A stretch of 64,000 bases of DNA from Zeugodacus cucurbitae (Eukaryota > Arthropoda > Insecta > Diptera > Tephritidae). Shown here piece by piece: positions 13,131-27,291 of this stretch. Position 1 is the first letter of the stretch; every line of letters starts with the position of its first letter. The translations under genes and the position numbers were made by a program. The DNA lies in NCBI RefSeq assembly GCF_028554725.1, contig NC_071670.1:24608001-24672000 (forward strand), written 5' to 3'. The notes below the pieces were generated by a model. The model worked only from the letters and a program-made list of their open reading frames with translations, had not been told where the DNA came from and searched no databases.

Positions 13131-15240
13131 CCTTTTCTTGCAAGTTGAGTATCGACAAATAAAAGCATAAAGAATGTTTATTCATAATCATTTACTTTGT
13201 ATTTTATCACATTTAATATCAAAGTTCACTTTCTTGCAAGTTGTTTATCGACAAATAGAAACATAAAGAATGTTTATTCATAATCATTTTTTTTGTATTT
13301 TCATCAGATTTGTGATCAAGTTCACTTTCTTGCAAGTTAAATATCGACAAATAAAAACATAAAGAATGTTTACTCATAATCATTTATTTTGTATTTTTAT
13401 CAGATTTGTGATCAAGTTCACATTCTTGCAAGTTGAATATTGACAAACAAAAACATAAAGAACATTTATTCATAATCATTTATTTTGTATTTTATCACAT
13501 GTAAGATAAAAGTTCACTTTCTTGCAAGTTAAATATCGACAAATAAAAACATAAAGAATGTTTACTCATAATCATTTATTTTGTATTTTATCACATTTAA
13601 TATCAAAGTTCACTTTCCTGCAAGTTGTTTATCGACAAATAGAAATATAAAGAATGTTTATTCATAATCATGTATTTTGTATTTTTATCAGATTTATGAT
13701 CAAGTTCACATTCTTGCAAGTTGAATATTGACAAATAAAAACATAAAGAACATTTATTCATAATCATTTATTTTGTATTTTATCACATTTAAGATCAAAG
13801 TTCCTTTTCTTGCAAGTTGAGTATCGACAAATAAAAGCATAAAGAACATTTATTCATAATCATTTATTTTGTATTTTATCACATTTAAGATCAAAGTTCA
13901 CTTTCTTGCAAGTTGTTTATCGACAAATAAAAACATAAAGAATGTTTACTCATAATCATTTATTTTGTATTTTATCACATTTAATATCAAAGTTCACTTT
14001 CCTGCAAGTTAAATATCGATAAATAAAAACATAAAAATGTTTATTCATAATCATTTATTTTGTATTTTATCACATTTAATATCAAAGTTCACTTTCCTGC
14101 AAGTTAAATATCGACAAATAAAAGCATGAAGAATGTTTATTCATAATCATTTACTTTGTATTTTATCACATTTAAGATCAAAGTTCACTTTCTTGCAAGT
14201 TGTTTATCGATAAATAGAAACATAAAGAATGTTTATTCATAATCATTTATTTTGTATTTTTATCAGATTTATGATCAAGTTCACATTCTTGCAAGTTGAA
14301 TATTGACAAATAACAACATAAAGAACATTTTTCATAATCATTTATTTTGTATTTTATCACATTTAAGATCAAAGTTCCTTTTCTTGCAAGTTGAATATCG
14401 ACAAATAAAAGCATAAAGAATGTTTATTCATAATCACTTACTTTGTATTTTTTCACATTTAAGATCAAAGTTCACTTTCTTGCAAGTTGTTTATCGGCAA
14501 ACAGAAACATAAAGAATGTTTATTCATAATAATTTATTTTGTATTTTTATCAGATTTATGATCAAGTTCACTTTCTTGCAAGTTAAATATCGACAAATAA
14601 AAACATAAAGAATGTTTACTCATAATCACTTTCTTGCAAGTTGTTTATCGACAAATAGAAACACAAAGAATGTTTATTCATAATCATTTATTTTGTATTT
14701 TTATCAGATTTATGATCAAGTTCACTTTCTTGCAAGTTAAATATCGACAAATAAAAACATAAAGAATGTTTACTCATAATCATTTATTTTGTATTTTTAT
14801 CAGATTTATGATCAAGTTCACATTCTTGCAAGTTGTTTATCGACAAATAAAAACATAAAGAACATTTATTCATAATCATTTATTTTGTATTTTATCACAT
14901 GATAGATAAAAGTTCACTTTGCTGCAATTTAAATATCGACAAATAAAAACATAAAGAATGTTTATTCCTATTCATTTATTTTGTATTTTATCACATTTAA
15001 TATCAAAGTTCAATTTCCTGCAAGTTAAATATCGACAAATAAAAACATAAAGAATGTTTATTCATAATCATTTATTTTGTATTTTTATCACATTTAATAT
15101 CAAAGTTTACATTCTAGCAAATTGAATATGGACAAATAAAAACATAAAGAACATTTATTCATAATCATTTATTTTGTATTTTATCACATGCAAGATAAAA
15201 GTTCACTTTCCTGCAAGTTGAATATTGACAAATAAAAACA
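13131..15240. repeat. Irregular B-type stretch, partial relative of 16.4-17.4 kb
   Basis: Contains a local seven-monomer repeat (CCTTTTC at 13130 and 13802, 672 bp apart) and then, from about 13.98 kb, a stretch matching 16.44-17.4 kb at offset 2,457-2,458. The 58-bp monomer at 14611 pairs with that at 17069. Private variants (GCATGAAG, TCGGCAAACAG, CATGATAGATAAAAG) make this a more diverged copy than the later ones. It ends in a CTAGCAAATTG/ATATGGAC monomer of the kind also seen near 23.5, 24.6, 26.7, 32.3 and 36.7 kb. Confidence 0.7.
14611..14668. repeat. 58-bp monomer with 38-bp deletion
   Basis: Runs AATGTTTACTCATAATCA straight into CTTTCTTGCAAG, losing 38 bp. The next monomer starts at 14669. 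The same deletion appears at 17069, 22957, 24071, 26241, 31746, 33533, 36182, 45626, 49192, 59618 and 63184, twelve in all. Copy 19.0-21.9 kb lacks it: there 154 bp (58 plus 96) are missing relative to 17.07-17.22 kb, which accounts for the 3,021 to 2,867 spacing change. Most copies lie in region B or in B-like stretches of A-right. Confidence 0.9.
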
Positions 15241-15970
15241 TAAAGAACATTTATTCATAATCATTTATTTTGTATTTTATCACATTTAAGATCAAAGTTC
15301 CTTTTCTTGCAAGTTGAGTATCGACAAATAAAAGCATAAAGAATGTTTATTCATAATCATTTACTTTGTATTTTATCACATTTAAGATCAAAGTTCACTT
15401 TCTTGCAAGTTGTTTATCGACAAATAGAAACATAAAGAATGTTTATTCATAATCATTTATTTTGTATTTTCATCAGATTTATGATCAAGTTCACTTTCTT
15501 GCAAGTTAAATATCGACAAATAAAAACATAAAAAATGTTTACTCATAATCATTTATTTTGTATTTTTATCAGATTTGTGATCAAGTTCACATTCTTGCAA
15601 GTTATATATTGACAAACAAAAACATAAAGAACATTTATTCATAATCATTTATTTTGTATTTTATCACATTTAAGATCAAAGTTCACTTTCTTGCAAGTTG
15701 TTTATCGACAACTGGAAACATAAAGAACATTTATTCATAATCATTTATTTCATATTTTATCACATTTAAGATCAAAGTTCACTTTCTTGCAAGTTGTTTA
15801 TCGACAAATAAAAACATTAAGAATGTTTATTCATAATCATTTATTATGTATTTTCATCAGATTTATGATCAAGTTCACTTTCTTGCAAGTTGTTTATCGA
15901 CAAATAGAAACATAAAGAATGTTTATTCATAATCATTTATTTTGTATTTTATCACATTTAAGATCAAAGT

Positions 15971-16830
15971 TCCTTTTCTTGCAAGTTGAGTATCGACAAA
16001 TAGAAACATAAAGAATGTTTATTCATAATGATTTATTTTGTATTTTTATCAGATTTATGATCAAGTTCACTTTCTTGCAAGTTGTTTATCGACAAATAGA
16101 AACATAAAAAATGTTTATTCATAATCATTTATTTTGTATTTTCATCAGATTTATGATCAAGTTCACTTTCTTGCAAGTTAAATATCGACAAATAAAAACA
16201 TAAAGAATGTTTACTCATAATTATTTATTTTGTATTTTTATCAGATTTGTGATCAAGTTCACATTCTTGCAAGTTGAATATTGACAAACAAAAACATAAA
16301 GAACATTTATTCATAATCATTTATTTTGTATTTTATCACATTTAAGATCAAAGTTCACTTTCTTGCAAGTTGTTTATCAACAAATAAAAACATAAAGAAT
16401 GTTTACTCATAATCATTTATTTTGTATTTTATCACATTTAATATCAACGTTCACTTTCCTGCAAGTTAAATATCGATAAATAAAAACATAAAGAATGTTT
16501 ATTCATAATCATTTATTTTGTATTTTATCACATTTAATATCAAAGTTCACTTTCCTGCAAGTTAAATATCGACAAATAAAAGCATAAAGAATGTTTATTC
16601 ATAATCATTTACTTTGTATTTTATCACATTTAAGATCAAAGTTCACTTTCTTGCAAGTTGTTTATCGATAAATAGAAACATAAAGAATGTTTATTCATAA
16701 TCATTTATTTTGTAATTTTATCAGATTTATGATCAAGTTCACATTCTTGCAAGTTGAATATTGACAAATAAAAACATAAAGAACATTTTTCATAATCATT
16801 TATTTTGTATTTTATCACATTTAAGATCAA
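15971..16830. repeat. 860-bp core of region B, copy 1
   Basis: Measured from CCTTTTC (in the monomer ending TAGAAAC) to AGCTCTTTTTC, the spacing is exactly 860 bp here and in six other places. This copy has TTATCAACAAATA near 16376 instead of TTATCGACAAATA, a G to A change at the CpG. Confidence 0.88.
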
Positions 16831-18603
16831 AGCTCTTTTTCTTGCAAGTTGAATATCAACAAATAAAAGCATAAAGAATGTTTATTCATAATCATTTACT
16901 TTGTATTTTATCACATTTAAGATCAAAGTTCACTTTCTTGCAAGTTGTTTATCGACAAATAGAAACATAAAGAATGTTTATTCATAATAATTTATTTTGT
17001 ATTTTTATCAGATTTATGATCAAGTTCACTTTCTTGCAAGTTAAATATCGACAAATAAAAACATAAAGAATGTTTACTCATAATCACTTTCTTGCAAGTT
17101 GTTTATCGACAAATAGAAACAAAAAGAATGTTTATTCATAATCATTTATTTTGTATTTTTATCAGATTTATGATCAAGTTCACTTTCTTGCAAGTTAAAT
17201 ATCGACAAATAAAAACATAAAGAATGTTTACTCATAATCATTTATTTTGTATTTTTATCAGATTTATGATCAAGTTCACATTCTTGCAAGTTGTTTATCG
17301 ACAAATAAAAACATAAAGAACATTTATTCATAATCATTTATTTTGTATTTTATCACATGTAAGATAAAAGTTCACTTTCCTGCAATTTAAATATCGACAA
17401 ATAAAAACATAAAGAATGTTTATTCCTAATCATTTATTTTGTATTTTATCACATTTAATATCAAAGTTCAATTTCCTGCAAGTTGTTTATCGACAAATAG
17501 AAACATAAAGAATGTTTATTCATAATCATTTATTTTGTATTTTCATCAGATTTATGATCAAGTTCACATTCTTGCAAGTTGAATATTGACAAATAAAAAC
17601 ATAAAGAACATTTATTCATAATCATTTATTTTGTATTTTATCACATTTAAGATCAAAGTTCCTTTTCTTGCAAGTTGAGTATCGACAAATAAAAGCATAA
17701 AGAATGTTTATTCATAATCATTTACTTTGTATTTTATCACATTTAAGATCAAAGTTCACTTTCTTGCAAGTTGTTTATCGACAAATAGAAACATAAAGAA
17801 TGTTTATTCATAATCATTTATTTTGTATTTTCATCAGATTTATGATCAAGTTCACTTTCTTGCAAGTTAAATATCGACAAATAAAAACATAAAGAATGTT
17901 TACTCATAATCATTTATTTTGTATTTTTATCAGATTTATGATCAAGTTCACATTCTTGCAAGTTGTTTATCGACAAATAAAAACATAAAGAACATTTATT
18001 CATAATCATTTATTTTGTATTTTATCACATGTAAGATAAAAGTTCACTTTCTTGCAAGTTGTTTATCGACAAATAAAAACATAAAGAATGTTTATTCATA
18101 ATCATTTATTTTGTATTTTATCACATTTAATATCAAAGTTCACTTTCTTGCAAGTTGTTTATCGACAAATAGAAACATAAAGAATGTTTATTCATAATCA
18201 TGTATTTTGTATTTTTATCAGATTTATGATCAAGTTCACATTCTTGCAAGTTGAATATTGACAAATAAAAACATAAAGAACATTTATTCATAATCATTTA
18301 TTTTGTATTTTATCACATTTAAGATCAAAGTTCCTTTTCTTGCAAGTTGAGTATCGACAAATAAAAGCATAAAGAATGTTTATTCATAATCATTTACTTT
18401 GTATTTTATCACATTTAAGATCAAAGTTCACTTTCTTGCAAGTTGTTTATCGACAAATAGAAACATAAAGAATGTTTATTCATAATCATTTATTTTGTAT
18501 TTTCATCAGATTTATGATCAAGTTCACTTTCTTGCAAGTTAAATATCGACAAATAAAAACATAAAAAATGTTTACTCATAATCATTTATTTTGTATTTTT
18601 ATC

Positions 18604-18627
18604 AGATTCACATTCTTGCAAGTTATA
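18604..18627. repeat. 12-bp deletion monomer (84 bp)
   Basis: AGATT is followed directly by CACATTCTTGCAAGTTATA, a 12-bp loss relative to the equivalent site at 15571, where GTGATCAAGTTC is retained. The same deletion is at 21471, 28737 and 30260. It explains the change from offset 3,033 upstream to 3,021 downstream in this unit, and shows that the 15.3 kb copy is older or lies outside the lineage that spread the deletion. Confidence 0.85.
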
Positions 18628-18991
18628 TATTGACAAACAAAAACATAAAGAACATTTATTCATAATCATTTATTTTGTATTTTATCACATTTAAGATCAA
18701 AGTTCACTTTCTTGCAAGTTGTTTATCGACAACTGGAAACATAAAGAACATTTATTCATAATCATTTATTTCATATTTTATCACATTTAAGATCAAAGTT
18801 CACTTTCTTGCAAGTTGTTTATCGACAAATAAAAACATTAAGAATGTTTATTCATAATCATTTATTATGTATTTTCATCAGATTTATGATCAAGTTCACT
18901 TTCTTGCAAGTTGTTTATCGACAAATAGAAACATAAAGAATGTTTATTCATAATCATTTATTTTGTATTTTATCACATTTAAGATCAAAGT

Positions 18992-19851
18992 TCCTTTTCT
19001 TGCAAGTTGAGTATCGACAAATAGAAACATAAAGAATGTTTATTCATAATGATTTATTTTGTATTTTTATCAGATTTATGATCAAGTTCACTTTCTTGCA
19101 AGTTGTTTATCGACAAATAGAAACATAAAAAATGTTTATTCATAATCATTTATTTTGTATTTTCATCAGATTTATGATCAAGTTCACTTTCTTGCAAGTT
19201 AAATATCGACAAATAAAAACATAGAGAATGTTTACTCATAATTATTTATTTTGTATTTTTATCAGATTTGTGATCAAGTTCACATTCTTGCAAGTTGAAT
19301 ATTGACAAACAAAAACATAAAGAACATTTATTCATAATCATTTATTTTGTATTTTATCACATTTAAGATCAAAGTTCACTTTCTTGCAAGTTGTTTATCG
19401 ACAAATAAAAACATAAAGAATGTTTACTCATAATCATTTATTTTGTATTTTATCACATTTAATATCAACGTTCACTTTCCTGCAAGTTAAATATCGATAA
19501 ATAAAAACATAAAGAATGTTTATTCATAATCATTTATTTTGTATTTTATCACATTTAATATCAAAGTTCACTTTCCTGCAAGTTAAATATCGACAAATAA
19601 AAGCATAAAGAATGTTTATTCATAATCATTTACTTTGTATTTTATCACATTTAAGATCAAAGTTCACTTTCTTGCAAGTTGTTTATCGATAAATAGAAAC
19701 ATAAAGAATGTTTATTCATAATCATTTATTTTGTATTTTTATCAGATTTATGATCAAGTTCACATTCTTGCAAGTTGAATATTGACAAATAAAAACATAA
19801 AGAACATTTTTCATAATCATTTATTTTGTATTTTATCACATTTAAGATCAA
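18992..19851. repeat. 860-bp core of region B, copy 2
   Basis: Lies 3,021 bp after copy 1, with the same landmark spacing. It carries CATAGAGAATG near 19,223, a variant also found in the equivalent place at about 22,088, 25,372, 29,354 and 30,877 but not at 16.2 or 35.3 kb (both CATAAAG). Confidence 0.88.
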
Positions 19852-21858
19852 AGCTCTTTTTCTTGCAAGTTGAATATCAACAAATAAAAGCATAAAGAAT
19901 GTTTATTCATAATCATTTACTTTGTATTTTATCACATTTAAGATCAAAGTTCACTTTCTTGCAAGTTGTTTATCGACAAATAGAAACATAAAGAATGTTT
20001 ATTCATAATAATTTATTTTGTATTTTTATCAGATTTATGATCAAGTTCACTTTCTTGCAAGTTAAATATCGACAAATAAAAACATAAAGAATGTTTACTC
20101 ATAATCATTTATTTTGTATTTTTATCAGATTTATGATCAAGTTCACATTCTTGCAAGTTGTTTATCGACAAATAAAAACATAAAGAACATTTATTCATAA
20201 TCATTTATTTTGTATTTTATCACATGTAAGATAAAAGTTCACTTTCCTGCAATTTAAATATCGACAAATAAAAACATAAAGAATGTTTATTCCTAATCAT
20301 TTATTTTGTATTTTATCACATTTAATATCAAAGTTAAATTTCCTGCAAGTTGTTTATCGACAAATAGAAACATAAAGAATGTTTATTCATAATCATTTAT
20401 TTTGTATTTTCATCAGATTTATGATCAAGTTCACATTCTTGCAAGTTGAATATTGACAAATAAAAACATAAAGAACATTTATTCATAATCATTTATTTTG
20501 TATTTTATCACATTTAAGATCAAAGTTCCTTTTCTTGCAAGTTGAGTATCGACAAATAAAAGCATAAAGAATGTTTATTCATAATCATTTACTTTGTATT
20601 TTATCACATTTAAGATCAAAGTTCACTTTCTTGCAAGTTGTTTATCGACAAATAGAAACATAAAGAATGTTTATTCATAATCATTTATTTTGTATTTTCA
20701 TCAGATTTATGATCAAGTTCACTTTCTTGCAAGTTAAATATCGACAAATAAAAACATAAAGAATGTTTACTCATAATCATTTATTTTGTATTTTTATCAG
20801 ATTTATGATCAAGTTCACATTCTTGCAAGTTGTTTATCGACAAATAAAAACATAAAGAACATTTATTCATAATCATTTATTTTGTATTTTATCACATGTA
20901 AGATAAAAGTTCACTTTCTTGCAAGTTGTTTATCGACAAATAAAAACATAAAGAATGTTTATTCATAATCATTTATTTTGTATTTTATCACATTTAATAT
21001 CAAAGTTCACTTTCTTGCAAGTTGTTTATCGACAAATAGAAACATAAAGAATGTTTATTCATAATCATGTATTTTGTATTTTTATCCGATTTATGATCAA
21101 GTTCACATTCTTGCAAGTTGAATATTGACAAATAAAAACATAAAGAACATTTATTCATAATCATTTATTTTGTATTTTATCACATTTAAGATCAAAGTTC
21201 ACTTTCTTGCAAGTTGAGTATCGACAAATAAAAGCATAAAGAATGTTTATTCATAATCATTTACTTTGTATTTTATCACATTTAAGATCAAAGTTCACTT
21301 TCTTGCAAGTTGTTTATCGACAAATAGAAACATAAAGAATGTTTATTCATAATCATTTATTTTGTATTTTCATCAGATTTATGATCAAGTTCACTTTCTT
21401 GCAAGTTAAATATCGACAAATAAAAACATAAAAAATGTTTACTCATAATCATTTATTTTGTATTTTTATCAGATTCACATTCTTGCAAGTTATATATTGA
21501 CAAACAAAAACATAAAGAACATTTATTCATAATCATTTATTTTGTATTTTATCACATTTAAGATCAAAGTTCACTTTCTTGCAAGTTGTTTATCGACAAC
21601 TGGAAACATAAAGAACATTTATTCATAATCATTTATTTCATATTTTATCACATTTAAGATCAAAGTTCACTTTCTTGCAAGTTGTGTATCGACAAATAAA
21701 AACATTAAGAATGTTTATTCATAATCATTTATTATGTATTTTCATCAGATTTATGATCAAGTTCACTTTCTTGCAAGTTGTTTATCGACAAATAGAAACA
21801 TAAAGAATGTTTATTCATAATCATTTATTTTGTATTTTATCACATTTAAGATCAAAGT

Positions 21859-22718
21859 TCCTTTTCTTGCAAGTTGAGTATCGACAAATAGAAACATAAA
21901 GAATGTTTATTCATAATGATTTATGTTGTATTTTTATCAGATTTATGATCAAGTTCACTTTCTTGCAAGTTGTTTATCGACAAATAGAAACATAAAAAAT
22001 GTTTATTCATAATCATTTATTTTGTATTTTCATCAGATTTATGATCAAGTTCACTTTCTTGCAAGTTAAATATCGACAAATAAAAACATAGAGAATGTTT
22101 ACTCATAATTATTTATTTTGTATTTTTATCAGATTTGTGATCAAGTTCACATTCTTGCAAGTTGAATATTGACAAACAAAAACATAAAGAACATTTATTC
22201 ATAATCATTTATTTTGTATTTTATCACATTTAAGATCAAAGTTCACTTTCTTGCAAGTTGTTTATCGACAAATAAAAACATAAAGAATGTTTACTCATAA
22301 TCATTTATTTTGTATTTTATCACATTTAATATCAACGTTCACTTTCCTGCAAGTTAAATATCGATAAATAAAAACATAAAGAATGTTTATTCATAATCAT
22401 TTATTTTGTATTTTATCACATTTAATATCAAAGTTCACTTTCCTGCAAGTTAAATATCGACAAATAAAAGCATAAAGAATGTTTATTCATAATCATTTAC
22501 TTTGTATTTTATCACATTTAAGATCAAAGTTCACTTTCTTGCAAGTTGTTTATCGATAAATAGAAACATAAAGAATGTTTATTCATAATCATTTATTTTG
22601 TATTTTTATCAGATTTATGATCAAGTTCACATTCTTGCAAGTTGAATATTGACAAATAAAAACATAAAGAACATTTTTCATAATCATTTATTTTGTATTT
22701 TATCACATTTAAGATCAA
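21859..22718. repeat. 860-bp core of region B, copy 3
   Basis: Lies 2,867 bp after copy 2; the shortening comes from loss of a 58-bp plus a 96-bp monomer between the cores. It carries GATTTATGTTGTATT near 21,919, a variant shared only with the copy at 25.1 kb, so these two are sisters. Confidence 0.88.
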
Positions 22719-24658
22719 AGCTCTTTTTCTTGCAAGTTGAATATCAACAAATAAAAGCATAAAGAATGTTTATTCATAATCATTTACTTTGTATTTTATC
22801 ACATTTAAGATCAAAGTTCACTTTCTTGCAAGTTGTTTATCGACAAATAGAAACATAAAGAATGTTTATTCATAATAATTTATTTTGTATTTTTATCAGA
22901 TTTATGATCAAGTTCACTTTCTTGCAAGTTAAATATCGACAAATAAAAACATAAAGAATGTTTACTCATAATCACTTTCTTGCAAGTTGTTTATCGACAA
23001 ATAGAAACAAAAAGAATGTTTATTCATAATCATTTATTTTGTATTTTTATCAGATTTATGATCAAGTTCACTTTCTTGCAAGTTAAATATCGACAAATAA
23101 AAACATAAAGAATGTTTACTCATAATCATTTATTTTGTATTTTTATCAGATTTATGATCAAGTTCACATTCTTGCAAGTTGTTTATCGACAAATAAAAAC
23201 ATAAAGAACATTTATTCATAATCATTTATTTTGTATTTTATCACTTGTAAGATAAAAGTTCACTTTCCTGCAATTTAAATATCGATAAATAAAAACATAA
23301 AGAATGTTTATTCCTAATCATTTATTTTGTATTTTATCACATTTAATATCAAAGTTCAATTTCCTGCAAGTTAAATATCGACAAATAAAAACATAAAGAA
23401 TGTTTATTCATAATCATTTATTTTGTATTTTTATCACATTTAATATCAAAGTTTACATTCTAGCAAATTGAATATGGACAAATAAAAACATAAAGAACAT
23501 TTATTCATAATCATTTATTTTGTATTTTATCACATGCAAGATAAAAGTTCACTTTCCTGCAAGTTAAATATCGACAAATAAAAGCATAAAGAATGTTTAT
23601 TCATAATCATTTACTTTGTATTTTATCACATTTAAGATCAAAGTTCACTTTCTTGCAAGTTGTTTATCGATAAATAGAAACATAAAGAATGTTTATTCAT
23701 AATCATTTATTTTGTATTTTTATCAGATTTATGATCAAGTTCACATTCTTGCAAGTTGAATATTGACAAATAAAAACATAAAGAACATTTTTCATAATCA
23801 TTTATTTTGTATTTTATCACATTTAAGATCAAAGCTCTTTTTCTTGCAAGTTGAATATCAACAAATAAAAGCATAAAGAATGTTTATTCATAATCATTTA
23901 CTTTGTATTTTATCACATTTAAGATCAAAGTTCACTTTCTTGCAAGTTGTTTATCGACAAATAGAAACATAAAGAATGTTTATTCATAATAATTTATTTT
24001 GTATTTTTATCAGATTTATGATCAAGTTCACTTTCTTGCAAGTTAAATATCGACAAATAAAAACATAAAGAATGTTTACTCATAATCACTTTCTTGCAAG
24101 TTGTTTATCGACAAATAGAAACAAAAAGAATGTTTATTCATAATCATTTATTTTGTATTTTTATCAGATTTATGATCAAGTTCACTTTCTTGCAAGTTAA
24201 ATATCGACAAATAAAAACATAAAGAATGTTTACTCATAATCATTTATTTTGTATTTTTATCAGATTTATGATCAAGTTCACATTCTTGCAAGTTGTTTAT
24301 CGACAAATAAAAACATAAAGAACATTTATTCATAATCATTTATTTTGTATTTTATCACATGTAAGATAAAAGTTCACTTTCCTGCAATTTAAATATCGAT
24401 AAATAAAAACATAAAGAATGTTTATTCCTAATCATTTATTTTGTATTTTATCACATTTAATATCAAAGTTCAATTTCCTGCAAGTTAAATATCGACAAAT
24501 AAAAACATAAAGAATGTTTATTCATAATCATTTATTTTGTATTTTTATCACATTTAATATCAAAGTTTACATTCTAGCAAATTGAATATGGACAAATAAA
24601 AACATAAAGAACATTTATTCATAATCATTTATTTTGTATTTTATCACATGCAAGATAA
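22431..24658. repeat. 1,114-bp tandem pair
   Basis: Units about 22,431-23,544 and 23,545-24,658. AGCTCTTTTTC recurs at 22719 and 23833, 58-bp monomers at 22957 and 24071, and ATATGGAC monomers near 23.47 and 24.58 kb, all 1,114 apart. Upstream, the match is lost where one copy has GATAAAAG and the other TATCAAAG; downstream, at AAAAGC against AAAAAC near 23.58/24.69 kb. The first copy has a private CACTTGTAAG. This event inserts an extra AGCTC marker without its partner 860-bp core. Confidence 0.85.
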
Positions 24659-27291
24659 AAGTTCACTTTCCTGCAAGTTAAATATCGACAAATAAAAACA
24701 TAAAGAATGTTTATTCATAATCATTTATTTTGGGTTTTATCACATTTAATATCAAAGTTCACTTTCTTGCAAGTTGTTTATCGACAAATAGAAACATAAA
24801 GAATGTTTATTCATAATCATGTATTTTGTATTATTATCAGATTTATGATCAAGTTCACATTCTTGCAAGTTGAATATTGACAAATAAAAACATAAAGAAC
24901 ATTTATTCATAATCATTTATTTTGTATTTTATCACATTTAAGATCAAAGTTCCTTTTCTTGCAAGTTGAGTATCGACAAATAAAAGCATAAAGAATGTTT
25001 ATTCATAATCATTTACTTTGTATTTTATCACATTTAAGATCAATGTTCACTTTCTTGCAAGTTGTTTATCGACAAATAGAAACATAAAGAATGTTTATTC
25101 ATAATCATTTATTTTGTATTTTATCACATTTAAGATCAAAGTTCCTTTTCTTGCAAGTTGAGTATCGACAAATAGAAACATAAAGAATGTTTATTCATAA
25201 TGATTTATGTTGTATTTTTATCAGATTTATGATCAAGTTCACTTTCTTGCAAGTTGTTTATCGACAAATAGAAACATAAAAAATGTTTATTCATAATCAT
25301 TTATTTTGTATTTTCATCAGATTTATGATCAAGTTCACTTTCTTGCAAGTTAAATATCGACAAATAAAAACATAGAGAATGTTTACTCATAATTATTTAT
25401 TTTGTATTTTTATCAGATTTGTGATCAAGTTCACATTCTTGCAAGTTGAATATTGACAAACAAAAACATAAAGAACATTTATTCATAATCATTTATTTTG
25501 TATTTTATCACATTTAAGATCAAAGTTCACTTTCTTGCAAGTTGTTTATCGACAAATAAAAACATAAAGAATGTTTACTCATAATCATTTATTTTGTATT
25601 TTATCACATTTAATATCAACGTTCACTTTCCTGCAAGTTAAATATCGATAAATAAAAACATAAAGAATGTTTATTCATAATCATTTATTTTGTATTTTAT
25701 CACATTTAATATCAAAGTTCACTTTCCTGCAAGTTAAATATCGACAAATAAAAGCATAAAGAATGTTTATTCATAATCATTTACTTTGTATTTTATCACA
25801 TTTAAGATCAAAGTTCACTTTCTTGCAAGTTGTTTATCGATAAATAGAAACATAAAGAATGTTTATTCATAATCATTTATTTTGTATTTTTATCAGATTT
25901 ATGATCAAGTTCACATTCTTGCAAGTTGAATATTGACAAATAAAAACATAAAGAACATTTTTCATAATCATTTATTTTGTATTTTATCACATTTAAGATC
26001 AAAGCTCTTTTTCTTGCAAGTTGAATATCAACAAATAAAAGCATAAAGAATGTTTATTCATAATCATTTACTTTGTATTTTATCACATTTAAGATCAAAG
26101 TTCACTTTCTTGCAAGTTGTTTATCGACAAATAGAAACATAAAGAATGTTTATTCATAATAATTTATTTTGTATTTTTATCAGATTTATGATCAAGTTCA
26201 CTTTCTTGCAAGTTAAATATCGACAAATAAAAACATAAAGAATGTTTACTCATAATCACTTTCTTGCAAGTTGTTTATCGACAAATAGAAACAAAAAGAA
26301 TGTTTATTCATAATCATTTATTTTGTATTTTTATCAGATTTATGATCAAGTTCACTTTCTTGCAAGTTAAATATCGACAAATAAAAACATAAAGAATGTT
26401 TACTCATAATCATTTATTTTGTATTTTTATCAGATTTATGATCAAGTTCACATTCTTGCAAGTTGTTTATCGACAAATAAAAACATAAAGAACATTTATT
26501 CATAATCATTTATTTTGTATTTTATCACATGTAAGATAAAAGTTCACTTTCCTGCAATTTAAATATCGATAAATAAAAACATAAAGAATGTTTATTCCTA
26601 ATCATTTATTTTGTATTTTATCACATTTAATATCAAAGTTCAATTTCCTGCAAGTTAAATATCGACAAATAAAAACATAAAGAATGTTTATTCATAATCA
26701 TTTATTTTGTATTTTTATCACATTTAATATCAAAGTTTACATTCTAGCAAATTGAATATGGACAAATAAAAACATAAAGAACATTTATTCATAATCATTT
26801 ATTTTGTATTTTATCACATGCAAGATAAAAGTTCACTTTCCTGCAAGTTAAATATCGACAAATAAAAACATAAAGAATGTTTATTCATAATCATTTATTT
26901 TGGGTTTTATCACATTTAATATCAAAGTTCACTTTCTTGCAAGTTGTTTATCGACAAATAGAAACATAAAGAATGTTTATTCATAATCATGTATTTTGTA
27001 TTATTATCAGATTTATGATCAAGTTCACATTCTTGCAAGTTGAATATTGACAAATAAAAACATAAAGAACATTTATTCATAATCATTTATTTTGTATTTT
27101 ATCACATTTAAGATCAAAGTTCCTTTTCTTGCAAGTTGAGTATCGACAAATAAAAGCATAAAGAATGTTTATTCATAATCATTTACTTTGTATTTTATCA
27201 CATTTAAGATCAATGTTCACTTTCTTGCAAGTTGTTTATCGACAAATAGAAACATAAAGAATGTTTATTCATAATCATTTATTTTGTATTT
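23545..27291. repeat. 2,170-bp duplication
   Basis: The segment 23,545-25,121 is repeated at 25,715-27,291. The unusual TTTTGGGTTTTATC is at 24731 and 26901, AGCTC at 23833 and 26003, and 58-bp monomers at 24071 and 26241, all 2,170 apart. The match ends where the first copy continues TTTTATCAC and the second TTTTCATCAG. TTTTGGGTTTTATC recurs only at about 32,405 (offset 5,505), so the third copy derives from this block. Confidence 0.85.
25143..26002. repeat. 860-bp core of region B, copy 4
   Basis: Lies 3,284 bp after copy 3 and shares its GATTTATGTTGTATT variant. 3,284 is the sum of the 1,114 and 2,170 bp duplications, so this core was carried along by them rather than arising as an independent step. 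Confidence 0.88.

Noticed and set aside
24725..24745. TTTTGGGTTTTATC as a regulatory or telomere-like motif
   Set aside because: It is a two-base variant of TTTTGTATTTTATC seen in only three related copies (24731, 26901, about 32405); best read as a mutation carried by duplication.
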